Source: Himantopus leucocephalus
Taxonomy: Eukaryota; Chordata; Aves; Charadriiformes; Recurvirostridae
Direction of reading: 5' to 3'
DNA length: 64,000 nucleotides
Assembly: GCA_003993805.1 (NCBI GenBank)
Contig: RSEF01000001.1
Location: 71,567,895 to 71,631,894, forward strand
A model generated the notes under the pieces. That model searched no databases and was not told where the DNA came from. It saw nothing but the letters and a program-made list of their open reading frames with translations. A program made the position numbers and the translations under genes. Position 1 is the first letter of the stretch; each line of letters opens with the position of its first letter. Shown piece by piece: positions 35,701-47,627 of this stretch.

Positions 35701-37489
35701 TTATTTTATAATTCATGTTCTCTTTTGCTACAGAGTCAGCTTGTAAAACTACCTCTTTACAGAGATACTTGCATGCTCATATGCATATATTTTCTAACAT
35801 GTATTCTATTTGCCTGTGACCTTCACTGGTTATGAAATTAAACGTGTTTTCTTTACATACACCAAATTCCATTGTTTCACTCCATGTTCTTTGGTTTCTT
35901 AGGTACAATGGTAACTGAAATCCTAAACTAAATGGGCACGGGATAATCCTCCACTGAGGAATCTGGCAGCAAAATACAAGAATCTCTTATTTCATTTGTT
36001 TCTCTACCTGCAACATGCTTTTCCACAATTTTCTGTGGAAAATATGAGTGTTTTGCATATCAAATAATCTTGTGGAGAAAGGAGAAATAAGACAAAATCA
36101 TGAAGACCTCTCTCAGGACATCCACATTACAAGGGTTGGGTGGAGACTGCACATAAAGACAGAATGTGTTAAAGGCCTTTAAGTCATTGGCCTATTCTGT
36201 GAACCTACAAAGACATAAATAATCAACAAAACCAGCCCTAGGATCTACAGATTGGGTGGTGGTTTGGGTTTTTTTTTTGTTTGCTTGGGTTTTTTCATTT
36301 GCAGATATGTATTCTTATCACTAAGCTACAATTTAATGATATTCCCAGCTGTATATTAGCTTCAAGCATTACCTCTCTTCCCCCTCTCCAAGATCACCCC
36401 ATAACCAATAAATTTAGTTACTCTTTTGGGATGTGGCTACAACGTCCTACTTAGTCTAGAAGTGAAATTCCCTGAGAAAAGACTGGAACTTAAGTATGAT
36501 GGACAAATACTCTGAACTGTACATTTCTCACAAAAAAATGTGACCACATCCTTAGTGAAATTAGCTACAGATTTGATAACAGCTAACTTTAGACTTCTCC
36601 AGCAACATAAAATTTAGGTGCCTGCTCATTGAAACCTGGTTTGCGACAGTGACTTATTTCCCCAGAAGAGACATTTCTGGAGATAAGAAAGTTAAAGTGG
36701 CTTTAGACAGAGCAGGGAGTACTCCAGGGATAGGAACTGTGTCTTGGATGTAGTCGCATTTAACTAGTATCTTGAGCTGATGAAAGAGTTCAGTTAAACT
36801 TGACTCCACCAGAAGTTCTTTTCTTTAGTTTTGAGTAAAACATATCCGATGTAAAGTGTGACCACATTGTAAAACCATAGATTATTTTTCTGCTTTGAGT
36901 TTTTACTTCTAGTATTCTTTTCTTCCCATTCCTCAGCTCCACCAAGACATTTTTTATTGCCTTTCAAAGGTATCAGATCTTGGATCCCCAAGGCTTGGTT
37001 TAAGGAGAACAAAACAACATTCTATTAAATGTGTAAGTAAAAAAATAACCCCCCTCCCCTCCCTAAACAAACAAACAAAAAACCAAACCAAAACACAAAT
37101 AATACAAGTTCTAATTATCACCCAAACTTCCGATGCTGATATATACACAATAGATAATTCATTATATGGAGAAGTAAACATGCAGGTAATATGTTACAAT
37201 GCTGGCACTGATGTCTAGTATATATTATATTCCAAGACAACAAAGAATACACACTTGCAAAGAGGGTAACATCTTTTTTTCTACAGTCTCAGACTGTCAG
37301 CACAAAGTCAAATTATTCCATTGTTTAGGTTGAACCTAGGAAACATTTGTCTGAATGAGATAAGCATGTTGTACTGCTGTCTCATATATGTATCAATGGT
37401 CTCCATAGATTGCCTTCTTAAGGTAGCCTCATCTAAGCAGCTGAAAGACCAAATTAACTTTCCCATGTTCTCTCTGTAGAAGGACTACA
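32721..37489. other. Noncoding AT-rich DNA
   Basis: No gene was recognised. The minus-strand frame 32645-32971 extends out of the CR1 ORF1 relic and has no independent support. A 16-base A run lies at 33290-33305 without a matching processed-gene sequence upstream. An (AAAC)n-like run lies at about 37066-37100. Confidence 0.7.
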
Positions 37490-37710
37490 ATATGAGAAAA
37501 ATCACTGCTTTCCCCTTTTCTCCTTTTTTAGCTATCCAGATAGTGCCCCACCATGTTGGTAAAAAACTTCAAAAAATATCTGTCTATTTATGGGGGTAAN
37601 ATATGAGAAAAATCACTGCTTTCCCCTTCTCTCCTTTTTTAGCTATCCAGATAGTGCCCCACCATTTTGGTAAAAAACTTCAAAAAATATCTGTCTATTT
37701 ATGGGGGTAA
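37490..37710. repeat. 110-bp direct duplication flanking a single N
   Basis: Copy one (37490-37599) and copy two (37601-37710) are each 110 bp and differ at two sites, T/C (37518/37629) and G/T (37555/37666). They are separated by one N at 37600. A single ambiguous base exactly at the seam suggests two overlapping contig or read ends placed side by side instead of merged. A real tandem duplication is possible but less likely. Confidence 0.9.
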
Positions 37711-37730
37711 TAAGGTACTAACTGTCCCAT

Positions 37731-37774
37731 CACAAAACACACAACACACACACGCATGTGCATGCACATGCACA
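37731..37774. repeat. CA/GCATG alternating purine-pyrimidine tract
   Basis: (AC)n passes into ACGCATGTGCATGCACATGC. This part is palindromic and alternating, which favours Z-DNA or cruciform formation and length variation. Confidence 0.75.
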
Positions 37775-37875
37775 AAGGGAAATAAAACCTCCAAGTTTCA
37801 GGTCCTAGGCCAGCCACTAAGGAAAATTCAGGAAATTTTTCTCTCTGGATGGCAGTTCAGCAGTTGTCTTCAGAA

Positions 37876-37955
37876 GCTTTCTGGATATGAAGAATATGAA
37901 CTTGCTACTGTCAGGGTTAGGACAGTGGACCAGATGCTCTGATCCAGTATTACAA
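37876..37955 (+). mobile_element. Relic of an ancient CR1/L3-type LINE tail
   Basis: The stretch CAGTGGACCAGATGCTCTGA followed by TCCAGTAT resembles the 3' end of old amniote CR1/L3 elements (GGACTAGATGGACC...GTCTGACCCAGTATG). The upstream CTGGATATGA and CTACTGTCAGGGTTAGGA parts fit the same tail loosely. The match is old and divergent and was judged by eye. Confidence 0.4.
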
Positions 37956-40900
37956 CACCTGAATTCTAATGCTACCGAGCTTGGAGCAAACCATGCAATA
38001 CAGTCTGAAGTAGCAGCCTTTCATGCAACTGCTCTTGAAGTAGAAGGACAGCAATATGGCAAGCAATCTGTTACAAGCCTTTACAGCTAACAGTCAGAGT
38101 TATATGATTGTCACTTAATGAATAAAAGAGTGGTTTTCCTTAATTTTTTTAATTAGCATATTTCTCAGAAGCTTGTTAAAGTGAAACAGTTGGCTATTCA
38201 AAAGAATTCATAAATTTCATAATGACTTACAAGTTTTTTCCTCTTTCTTAAGTTTTAGAATGGCTTACGATTTTTAAAATTATTATTTTGTTTATATTGC
38301 TTTTGTTATATGTGTTAAATCTCCAATAAAAACGTGTTTGGCTTTTTTCTCTGGAACATGTAGGATGATAGTTACAGCTAAAGTGCATGCTGCTTACACT
38401 TCAGAGTTTGTTTAGTTTCAACGATGTATTAGTCTGAGGAGAGGTAACTTTATAAATCACATAAGCACTTTTTCTTCACCATACTTTGGCACCCACATTC
38501 TGCTCTACTATGAAATAAGTGTGATAAAAGCGAAGACAGTGTTGGTTACCCAAGTACTTTATAGCTTGCATATCTGAAAAGCAAGGCAATCCAACAGAGA
38601 AACTGAATGATACTTGATGCACTTGATGTAGTGCAAGATGGGCAAGATACCTGAAATTAATCACTCGATGAAAAATGCTCAGCACTAATCCTCTGGAAAG
38701 TTCCACAGTTATTCACCTTTTGTGAACAGTGGTTATTATCCAAATATACATAAGGGAAAGAACTACTTATACTGGGGTGTAAGGCAAACTAATATGAATT
38801 ATATCCTAATGAATACACTTATGATTTTTAAATGTTTCAGATCTCTGCTTTGTCTACACAATTGCTAGGGAGGATGGCTGACACCATGCAATGTGCCTGG
38901 TATGGTATTGCTGTGGAGGAGTCTTCATGCTGAAGAAAAAGCGTTGAGTACCTTTAGGTCCCTTGCAGAGACAGAAATCCTTGTTTCTGGTGTATGCACT
39001 TCCTGACTTCCTTCTTCCTTGGTGCTGAATTCATTTGTAAGTGGAAACGTTTGCTTGCAGGGCCCTGCTATAGTTTGTCTAGAAAGGGCAAAATCTCTTA
39101 GGGGTTCTTAAATGCAAAGTTTTATCTGGAAAAATATTTGGTGCCAACTAATGAGCCCCTAAAATTAGAAGACTGAACTGAGTATTTTTTATCATTTTAC
39201 CAACCAACATCCATGCTATAATTCAGCTGATCAAGCTTGGATTTTACAATGTCTGAATTAGTCTTCTTAGGCTTCCCTTTTAATGAACAGACGGTAATAA
39301 GCATTTTGTCTTATTATAAAGAGCGTGTTGAAATCAGAGCAGGTGCATTGTTCCTTGGAAGCATCTATTTCTTAATCTTTACAAAAAGAAACAAACCAAA
39401 ATGGTTAACTGAGAAGTCGGCATCCACATTACAAACATCTTAAATTAGATCTGCCTTACTGTAGAGGCAGACACTAAGCAATGCCAATCCTACCTATTCT
39501 AACTCTGAATGAACAATAACCAGTCTGTAAGGGTTTTCTACTGCTAAACTAGCCTTTAAAGTATTCTCTTTTATCAGGGGCCCACTTTATTTACAGGGCA
39601 GGTATGTGAACAGAAAGGAGGCAGATTAAACCATGTTTCCAGTGAGAGATCATTAAATGTCTAACCTGTGATATCATTGAGGGAATTTTGTTTGTTTGTT
39701 TGTTGGGGTTTTTTAATTGTATTTATGCCACTAACTTAAACAAAGCTAGTGAATTATCATTGGTCCCAGGGCCATCTATTTGAAACAGAGAGAAACAGAC
39801 AACTCCATCTCATTAGGCTTCTACACAGGTGCCAAACTAGCTACATTACTGGACAGGTATTTTTATCTTTATTTGACATACAGTTTCCAATGATTGTGAA
39901 ACACTGAATTTAATCAAATACCTAATAAAATCTTGGTCTTTTCCTAGACTTGTAGTCTCTGGCTTTGGTCATTACGAAAAGGAATATGGATTCCTATGGG
40001 TTTAGGTTTTCTTTCGTTGTGTTTTTTGGTTTGGTTTTTTCTTGGTGGGGCTTGTTTTGTTTTGTTTTTTTAAACTGGAACAGAAAATGTTTATACTTTG
40101 TTCATTGCATTTCCAGCAAAGTAACCTCTTTGTGCAGCAAGCCTAAACAAAATTCAGTTAAATACAGCAACTCGGTTTTGGCAGAATACTAGAATGTAAG
40201 CAGTGAAGTAGCTAATCAAATTTCCATCTATTTATGTTGTGTTCAGCTTTAAATGAGGGTTTATAACTTAAGATATTATATTAGAAATGAAGTTAGGTAT
40301 TTGGTTATAATAACTTATGGATAGAGCTAAACCTAACCATAAAATTTCACCGACATTTGTGGGGGAAAAAAATCAAAACAGAAAAACCTGTTAGCAGTCA
40401 CTCTAGGTATCTATATTAGAGTATACTCAAAGCCATGAATCATGAATTAAAAGACATTGAGATACTGCAACTATGTGATTACATTTAGGAAGAACTTAAC
40501 TTTCTTTCCATCATTAAAATGAGCAGTTGGATTTCTGGTATGATTAAGTGTTTCTTCTGAAAATGCTTCCCACAACATCCTAGTGCTGCATTAATTTTAG
40601 AAAAGTAGTCTTATGCTAAAAGCAGAGTTCATAGTGATGTTCATTAAATGCAGATCATGTCATTATTCAACAGCAGTCTTTAAGAAGATTGAAAAATATA
40701 ATGGTGTTGAGAAGCAGTGGAGAGACATATGAAAATTAGAAGTTTTGTTTCTCACAGAGTACCTAGAGAAAAGCCGTAACAGTGATTCACTGAGTGGTGG
40801 GGGGAGAGGGGGCAGAGGAGAAGTTTTCTAAAAAGGTAAAACATTTGATCAAATGGTCAATATCATACACTATTTTGAAGATATTCTTAAATGTCAAGCC

Positions 40901-43503
40901 TCACATGACTTCAATTTCATAAATTTCCAATCAGATGCTTAAAGGTAAATTGCCAGAAAAAAGAATTTTGGTATTGTTGATAGAAATCACAATAAATAAG
41001 TTACATTAATACAATTTCCATCATATTATACAATTTATAATGCACATTACAAAACATTTATTTGCAGTATAGAAACATTATTTTTAAAAAAGTCAAGAAT
41101 GAGGAAATTGCTTGAAAGAGTGCCTCGTGAAGAAAGTATTGTATTTAACAAAATCATGAAATTTTGGTTCATTGAAGGGAATGTGTTAAAATATATAGTC
41201 TGTGGATAGAATATCTGATTTATATAGGTGTCAGGGCAAAGTCTTATGGAATTGAGGTCCTGTAACAAACATATCATCAGTGTCTAATGTAAGTACTGAA
41301 ATTTCTGGGAAAACCTGAGAAAAAGAGAAAGTCGTTTCGTATGGGTAGATGACTCAGGTGGCTGCTTTGGCTAAATGATACGATCAAGAGAAATACTGTA
41401 AATAAAGATCAGAGTATAAATATTTACCATGCCACTAATGTGAGTCAAGTGATAACAAAACAGAAATAAATATTTCTTGACTTTTGTAATTAATTTACAA
41501 ATAAGAATTTTGAGTTCTTAGCTATTATTAGAATTGGCAGAGGTTTGGTTAGTTACAAAACTATATAACTTTTTGCTGTTGCTGTTCTTTGGCTAGATGA
41601 GTTATGCAAAACACCAGAATAACACTTCTGATAAATATTTGAAGTGAAATACAGTCCTTTGTATGAATATGTGTGCTTGCTCTACTTGAACACCCAAATG
41701 TTCATAGAGTGAAAGTAGAAAAGGGTTTTGAACCTGGCCAGCAGATCATGTCTGATTCATATGTATGTATGAATGAGTGTTTGAAGATTTTATTTCTTTA
41801 TTTTGTTTAGCTGCATATAGTGAAAATAATACAGAAAATCCCAATTTAATTTATGAATTATAAAGCTGTGGATACCAGCAAAGCTGCAGGTAGCAATACC
41901 TGTGAACTATGAAAGGATTCTAAAAGCTAAGTACATGGAATAGATAGAAGGGCATTTGATTCCGAATGACAGCAGAAATTTAGATGAGACATCAAGTTAT
42001 CGTCCTAAAGAACAGTAGTACTTTTGTCATAACTACTTTTAAAAATAACTCTAGCAAGTATCCTTTATTTAATATCTCTGCACTATTCATCTTCCCTGCA
42101 GTGAGTGAGTAATGACCCTTGCAACTGCAGTAATTAAACTTTTCAGTTGCAATAAAGGCCTCTGACAGTCTCAAAAGGAGAATTACAAATTAGAACTCTG
42201 ACAGCCCAACCCTCTGAAAAGAAAGAGTCTATCTTCTCTTGGCTTTTAAACTCCAATTCAGTCTTGACAGATACAGTCAGGTGTGAAAAAAAGCATTTCA
42301 CATAATAGATCATGGATTTTAGGCTGGTAATATATCTGAATGTTCATTTTCTATTATTCTAATCACGGTGATATAAATATAATATTATACCCTGCAAGTT
42401 CATTAGATTTCCATCTAGTGGGAGAAGAAACAACTGAATATTCATTATGGACTAGGCAGTGACAATGATGCCATAAAAATGAAGGAGAAAGAAGTGAACA
42501 AGACCAGTGGGTGGAACACAACCTAATGACAGATTTGTTTAGCTCTGACCACAGTATACCACACTGGGCTGTTCTCTAGCAACCTATACTTAAACCATGA
42601 CCATTTCAATTGTATGCAGAGAATGAAGTAGCTTGCAAAACAACCTAAAAGACTAGTATTTACCAGAACTCCTGGAGATGCCTTAACCTTTTATCTAAGG
42701 TATAGTACAGATGAGATCGCAGCTGTGCCCATTCACCATTCAACCTTCTGCTGAGAGGTTCTCAGCTGACCATTACATATCCATTCAAGACTCTGCTTGA
42801 GCTGTATTTTGAATGTCTGAATTAGAACCTCTGTGCTGGGATACAAAATACAAACTTTTTGAGGCATGGTTTATGTCAAAGAGATCTACCACAGAGCCTT
42901 ACTCTGTTCCCCATAATCCTATCTTACTTCGCCAGTAGTTTTTTTGCTAGTTATTGTTATCATAATTTCTTAAAATGATGTGCATTAAAAAAAACAATTA
43001 AATTCGACTTTGCTTAAAGCCTCCTATATTGTCTACCCTCAACTGCCTTATTAAGCTAAGTAATAGTAATACACAGTTAAATAATAATTAGATAATTACT
43101 TTTGCTGAGGTGAAATTATAATTAATGGAGTTTAAATTACAGTATTGACCTAATATAATAATGAACCATGCTATTTGAAACTAGAAATTAATATATTACA
43201 CCACAGATTTTCAAAACACTGGAGGCTTTAGCAAGGTATGACTTCCCTCCTTTCCTCAATAACGTGGGCTTGATTCACCATTTTTTTGCCTTTAAGGGAT
43301 GGATAAATGTATTCTCATAGATTTAGATGTAGCAGTTGAAAAATTTATAGCTGAAGTTAAATTAATTTAATCCATTTCCTAGTTTATATTGAAATGGACT
43401 GGAAATGTTCATACTCTCTTCCATCTGAAGTACGAAATTCTACAGATAAAACACAGCATCAAATAATATACAGTGGCTTAAAGTTCTTTCTAGATTTGAA
43501 AGC
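37956..43503. other. Noncoding AT-rich DNA
   Basis: No gene was recognised. Low-complexity tracts include (TTTG)n at about 39686-39707 and a GT-rich run at about 40013-40071, which explains the hydrophobic 75-codon frame at 39965-40192. A G-rich stretch at about 40796-40818 has several G runs. Three TAATTA motifs cluster at 43085-43124. Confidence 0.7.
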
Positions 43504-44009
43504 ACAACAATGGGGGCCCCAGCATAAGAAAGACAAGGACCTGCTCAAGTGGGTCCAGAAAAGGGCCATGAAGACAATCAGGGGTCTGGAGCACATTTCC
43601 TATGAGAACAGGCTGACAAAGTAGGGATTGGTTAGCCTAGAGAAGGGAAGGCTCCAGGGAGACCTTATAGTGGCCTTCCAGTACCTAAATGGGGCCTACA
43701 GGAAAGATGGAGAGGGACTCTTTATCAGGGATTATAGTGATAGGACAAGGGGTAACAGTTTTCAAATGAAAGAGGGTAGATTAAATCAGATATTAGGAAG
43801 AAATTCTTTATTGTGAGGGTGGTGAGACACTGGAACAGATTGCCCAGGGAAGCTGTGGAGGCCCCATCCCTGGAAGTGTTCAAGGCCAGGTTGGATGGGG
43901 TTTTAAGCGATCTGGTCTCGTGGAAAGTGTCCCTGGCCATGGCAGGGGGGTTGGAAGTAGATAATTTTTAAGGTCCCTTCCAACCCAAACTATTCTGTGA
44001 GTCTATGAC
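43504..44009 (+). mobile_element. CR1 LINE 3' end with ORF2 C-terminus, inactive
   Basis: The plus strand encodes the C-terminal part of CR1 ORF2: [12 protein letters not shown], the MKTIRGLEH segment, then a TAG stop at 43622-43624, followed in the same frame by SLEKGRLQGDLIVAFQYLNG and DRTRGN. A frameshift at about 43785-43806 moves the reading to [15 protein letters not shown] and [11 protein letters not shown], which runs to TAA at 43969-43971. The 3' tail GGTCCCTTCCAACCCAAACT and a final ATTCTGTGAGTCTATGA end the element. This is a typical 5'-truncated CR1 insertion. The sequence upstream of 43504 shows no CR1 similarity. Confidence 0.95.
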
Positions 44010-45958
44010 TAAAGATCCTATTCAAGGTGTTAATATCACACTATAGCGGTATTTTAATTTATTTATAGCAGAGGGCTGTCTAGTAAGTAGTTTTCAGTTT
44101 TGTTTTGTGGGAAATGTTGTTCAACTTTTTTGCATTTCTGCCTGAGGTTAAAGTAAGCGATAGGTTCACTGACTGATTGGTGTTATGAAATTCTGCGAGA
44201 ATAAGCACCAGTATGCGAGGCGTTTTTATTTTTCCTCTCAGCTATATTTTTTTAAATTGCATCCTCAAGTGACACTACAAAGCTTCCTCTCATTTAAAGT
44301 AACACTAATCCACCCACTACATAAAAGCGGTCATATGGACATTTGTGATGAGAATCCGTAGAGTGCTTCTAATACAAGTATATTTTTTATTTATTATTAA
44401 AGAGTTTTTCAGGAGCATGCATTAGGTGATAACACCCCACAGCTCACCTTGAAAAATAGTTTGTTCTGCGAATAGTCCCACCGATTTCAAATAAACTCAA
44501 TAATCAGTATTCTTTTTGAAGAACAGAACACAGTCCAGGTTCCCTGTTGTTGTACAACATCCATCCCCTGGATTTAGTAGAATTGCACTGATTTAGACCA
44601 GCTGAAGGTCTGGCACATAAATCATGCAAAAATGCTATTCCAGTACACTGGGAAATCAGTAGCGCTGTTTGGAAAGTAAAGATTATCTGGAAATTCTGGA
44701 ACTGTTCCTATAAAGCTTAAGCATAATAATTATTATTGATGGTATATTGCTCCTCTATTTCCAACAGTGAATAAGGATGGCAGAATAATGTATAAGAATA
44801 GATGTTTTGGGAGTAACTTCCTTATGCATAAAACACCTTCTCTCAATTCTGATGAAGGCTTTTTGCCAATGCTTTACTAACAGTAAGTGCTGATGGAGGG
44901 AGACAAAAATAGCCTTCAGCAAGATATACTGGGAGGCCAGTCTGACAGTATAAATCTCATTTGTTTGTGTCCCAGGCTCACACTTACATTGCTAAGCTTT
45001 TATATTCTTGGCAGTATGGGTCCTGGGTCCTGAACACAGATCCTCTTTCCGCTTCCATTTCTAATGCAACCAGAAAGACATCTTGGTAGAACAGTCACCT
45101 TCACTTTGACTTAGAAGAAGGAAATTGTTTAGACTGCAAGGATAGTTAGTTGGAATTTGTCTTGAAGCAATATTTCAGTGCTGCATCCTGTGCTTAAGTG
45201 CTTCTATCTTTCAAATAAAGTGTCTATTCCTATTCAGAGAAAGAACAAAAGATCATCCTCCTCTTTATATTGTCTTTATCCTACTTCAGTTTTAATTCTG
45301 ACCTTCTCAGAAAGACAGGACAGGGAAACTTGTTAGTGAGTCTAGGGCACTGTTTTTCAGTCTCTGTTGAAATGGAAGATGTAAATGTTGATTCAGAAGG
45401 GGCTGTGGAGCTTAACAAACACTTTGCTTCCAGAAAGAGAATGAAATAGAACAGATTTTATCTGGAAAAAAAATGTATACTTAAGTTAAAGCAATGATGA
45501 AGGCACTTTAAATTCTGATTTGAAGACATACTAGCCCTTGCTTTTACTTCAGGGATAAATTTCTGGTCAGCACCCAATTGCTGAAATTCTTGTTATTGGG
45601 TAATTAAAATAACAGCATAATAATTTTACTTCTTTTTATTTAGTAAAATAGGTTACAGAAGTAATGTGTCCATACATTTCAAGTTCTGAATTGAAGATTT
45701 TTTTTCAAATGTACCTTTTGATGAAATGATACGAACACGTACTTATTTTCCATTTACTGACTTTACTAAAGCAGTATTTTAGCACAGTCCTAAACATCAG
45801 CTTTATGAAAGATTATAAATATATATACATATATGCATATATATATGTTTGACTGTTTGGAGGAAAAGAATCTACTACTTCTCCTTGGAGTGCTGTGACT
45901 AACTGCATTTGAACCAGAGAAATTTTAGTGTGAATACTCCAGGGCTTATTCGGTTTTG
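44010..45958. other. Noncoding AT-rich DNA
   Basis: No gene or repeat family was recognised. A TA-rich alternating microsatellite lies at 45815-45848. No frame of at least 60 codons lies wholly in this stretch until the minus-strand frame at 45813-46028, which spans an old repeat relic. Confidence 0.7.
45815..45848. repeat. (TA)n-type microsatellite
   Basis: An interrupted TA run with ACATATATGCATATATATAT at its centre is nearly self-complementary and so could form a cruciform or vary in length. Confidence 0.75.
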
Positions 45959-46060
45959 GCTCAGTTCTGCAAAGAGCTGTGTGAAGTGCTGCACATCTAC
46001 AACATTCACTGCCTTCACTGGCTTTCACTGAGAGCCATTGAGTACCTGATAGGATTCACT
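45959..46060. repeat. Possible relic of an ancient amniote hairpin repeat
   Basis: GCTCAGTTCTGCAAAGAGCT, a centre like CACTGCCTTCACTGGC and a later GAGTACCTGATAGGATTCAC recall old sauropsid repeats built as TCCTGCAAA...CCATTGACTTCAATGG...GCAGGATC. The arms are now poorly complementary. The centre and left arm are the best-matching parts. Confidence 0.3.
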
Positions 46061-47627
46061 CCTATGCTCAAGGACATCTAGAGGACTATGTAAACTCCAA
46101 ATGAATGACTGAGTCATGTTATATTCATTAGCATCAGCTGTAAAGCAAGGAATTCAGGTAATCATGTCAAAAAACCCAACCCTCTATCAGCTGTTACACA
46201 TGCAAAGCAAGAGAGAATTTTTAGTATCACCTGGTTTTCATGGACTGAAGCTCCACGTAATTATAAACTCTGTATTAATCTATATTAATATATTCACACT
46301 GGATTACTGTGATTAGTGTTTATATATATACAACACAAATATGGAAACACATCCCATGTGCAAAAATAGACAGTGAGATGAAAAGTGTAGAAGCTGCAGT
46401 TCTGCACAAATAACTCTGATCACTTAATGACTCATAATGGCTCACTGCGAATCTGAGGCATAAAGTAATGAAGTGCAGCTTGTTGACAGCCACCCACATG
46501 TGACAGCCTGTACAGTAATCCAATGATAGGGCAATGATATTATGTTGCAAGATCTTAAAAACTTTTGACTGAGTCAAAATGAAGTTTGGACACGTGACAG
46601 AAAATCCAACCTGCAGGTACTTCTTCCTTTATTGGATCCATCTCAGTTAACAACTGAAAATAAGCATGCAGTTTCTCTGGAAATGGGCTTGTGATTTGGT
46701 GCCTACTGGGCAATTGCCCGCGTCAGAAAATTTGCACATTATTTGCTACAGCTCAGTACACATTTCCATCTCCAGTCTCAGGCAAAACCCTTAAGGCAAA
46801 TTTCCATACAGTGAGTGACCTCAAAGCACTGAGTGAATGGAAACTGTCCTATAAAAGGATAGTCCCATGTCCTCCATATGTTCTCTGGTTTTATGTATAA
46901 ACAATATACATATTTTGCAGTCCTGTGTAACTCTGGCAAGTGATAAAATGAGGAGAATGTGCTTTCATGACACAGAGTGAGATACAATGTTTTCCTTTCC
47001 TGTCTAAGTGACAGCAAGCAAGTACTCTGGTACAAAGAACATCATCCTTTAGATTTGTATTTTTAGGGAACTATTTTAGAATATTCTTGTAAATAAAGTC
47101 GAAGCAGTATAATTTTGTGGCAGCAATTACAGTTCAAGTATCCTTAAGAAAGGATACTTATCCTAAACAAAAGATACCTATCCTAAACAAAGCTGTTTAT
47201 TTAGAAATATTCAACTCAGTATTTAGGATTTTTAAGTAACTCACCCCTCCTCCAGTTTCCTCAGTGTTTGCCTAGCACTCTTAGGCAATTCTGAGTATTC
47301 AAAAATGTAGGCTGAAATGGAAGGGGAAAGAAAAAAGAAACATGTTTTCAAAAGCATTCTTTCATGCAGCTTCCATTACACCCCAATATTCTTCCACTGG
47401 TTCTCGTCCCAGACTGTTAATCTCATGTTCAGATCAAGGACCTACTTACTCTCATACCTCATTTTATGCATGTAACTTTCCTTATTGGATCTGAACATTC
47501 CCCCCTCCCCCGCCAATTGTTCTAAAAAAGTATATTGAATAAATCATGACTTAAAAGGCAAAAGCCTTTAGTCTCGGGTTTTCATTTGTTCTTCATAAAA
47601 GTAGAGAGTTTTAATTAGATGTAGCCA
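46061..47627. other. Noncoding AT-rich DNA with a hairpin and a 20-bp doublet
   Basis: No gene was recognised. The only strong local structure is at 47136-47192. Both-strand frames around 46691-47035 lack protein motifs. Confidence 0.7.
47136..47192. repeat. 10-bp perfect hairpin overlapping a 20-bp tandem doublet
   Basis: AAGTATCCTT (47136-47145) and AAGGATACTT (47150-47159) form a perfect inverted repeat with a 4-base loop. The right arm overlaps the first of two 20-bp direct units (47153-47172 and 47173-47192), which differ at two sites. No terminator-style T run follows, and the context is eukaryotic, so a terminator is not suggested. Confidence 0.85.

Noticed and set aside
39965..40192. 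Hydrophobic 75-codon frame resembling a membrane segment
   Set aside because: The hydrophobic run comes from a GT-rich low-complexity tract.
46845..46870. CTATAAAAGG as a gene promoter TATA box
   Set aside because: There is no downstream coding sequence or other promoter element, and the hexamer is common in AT-rich DNA.
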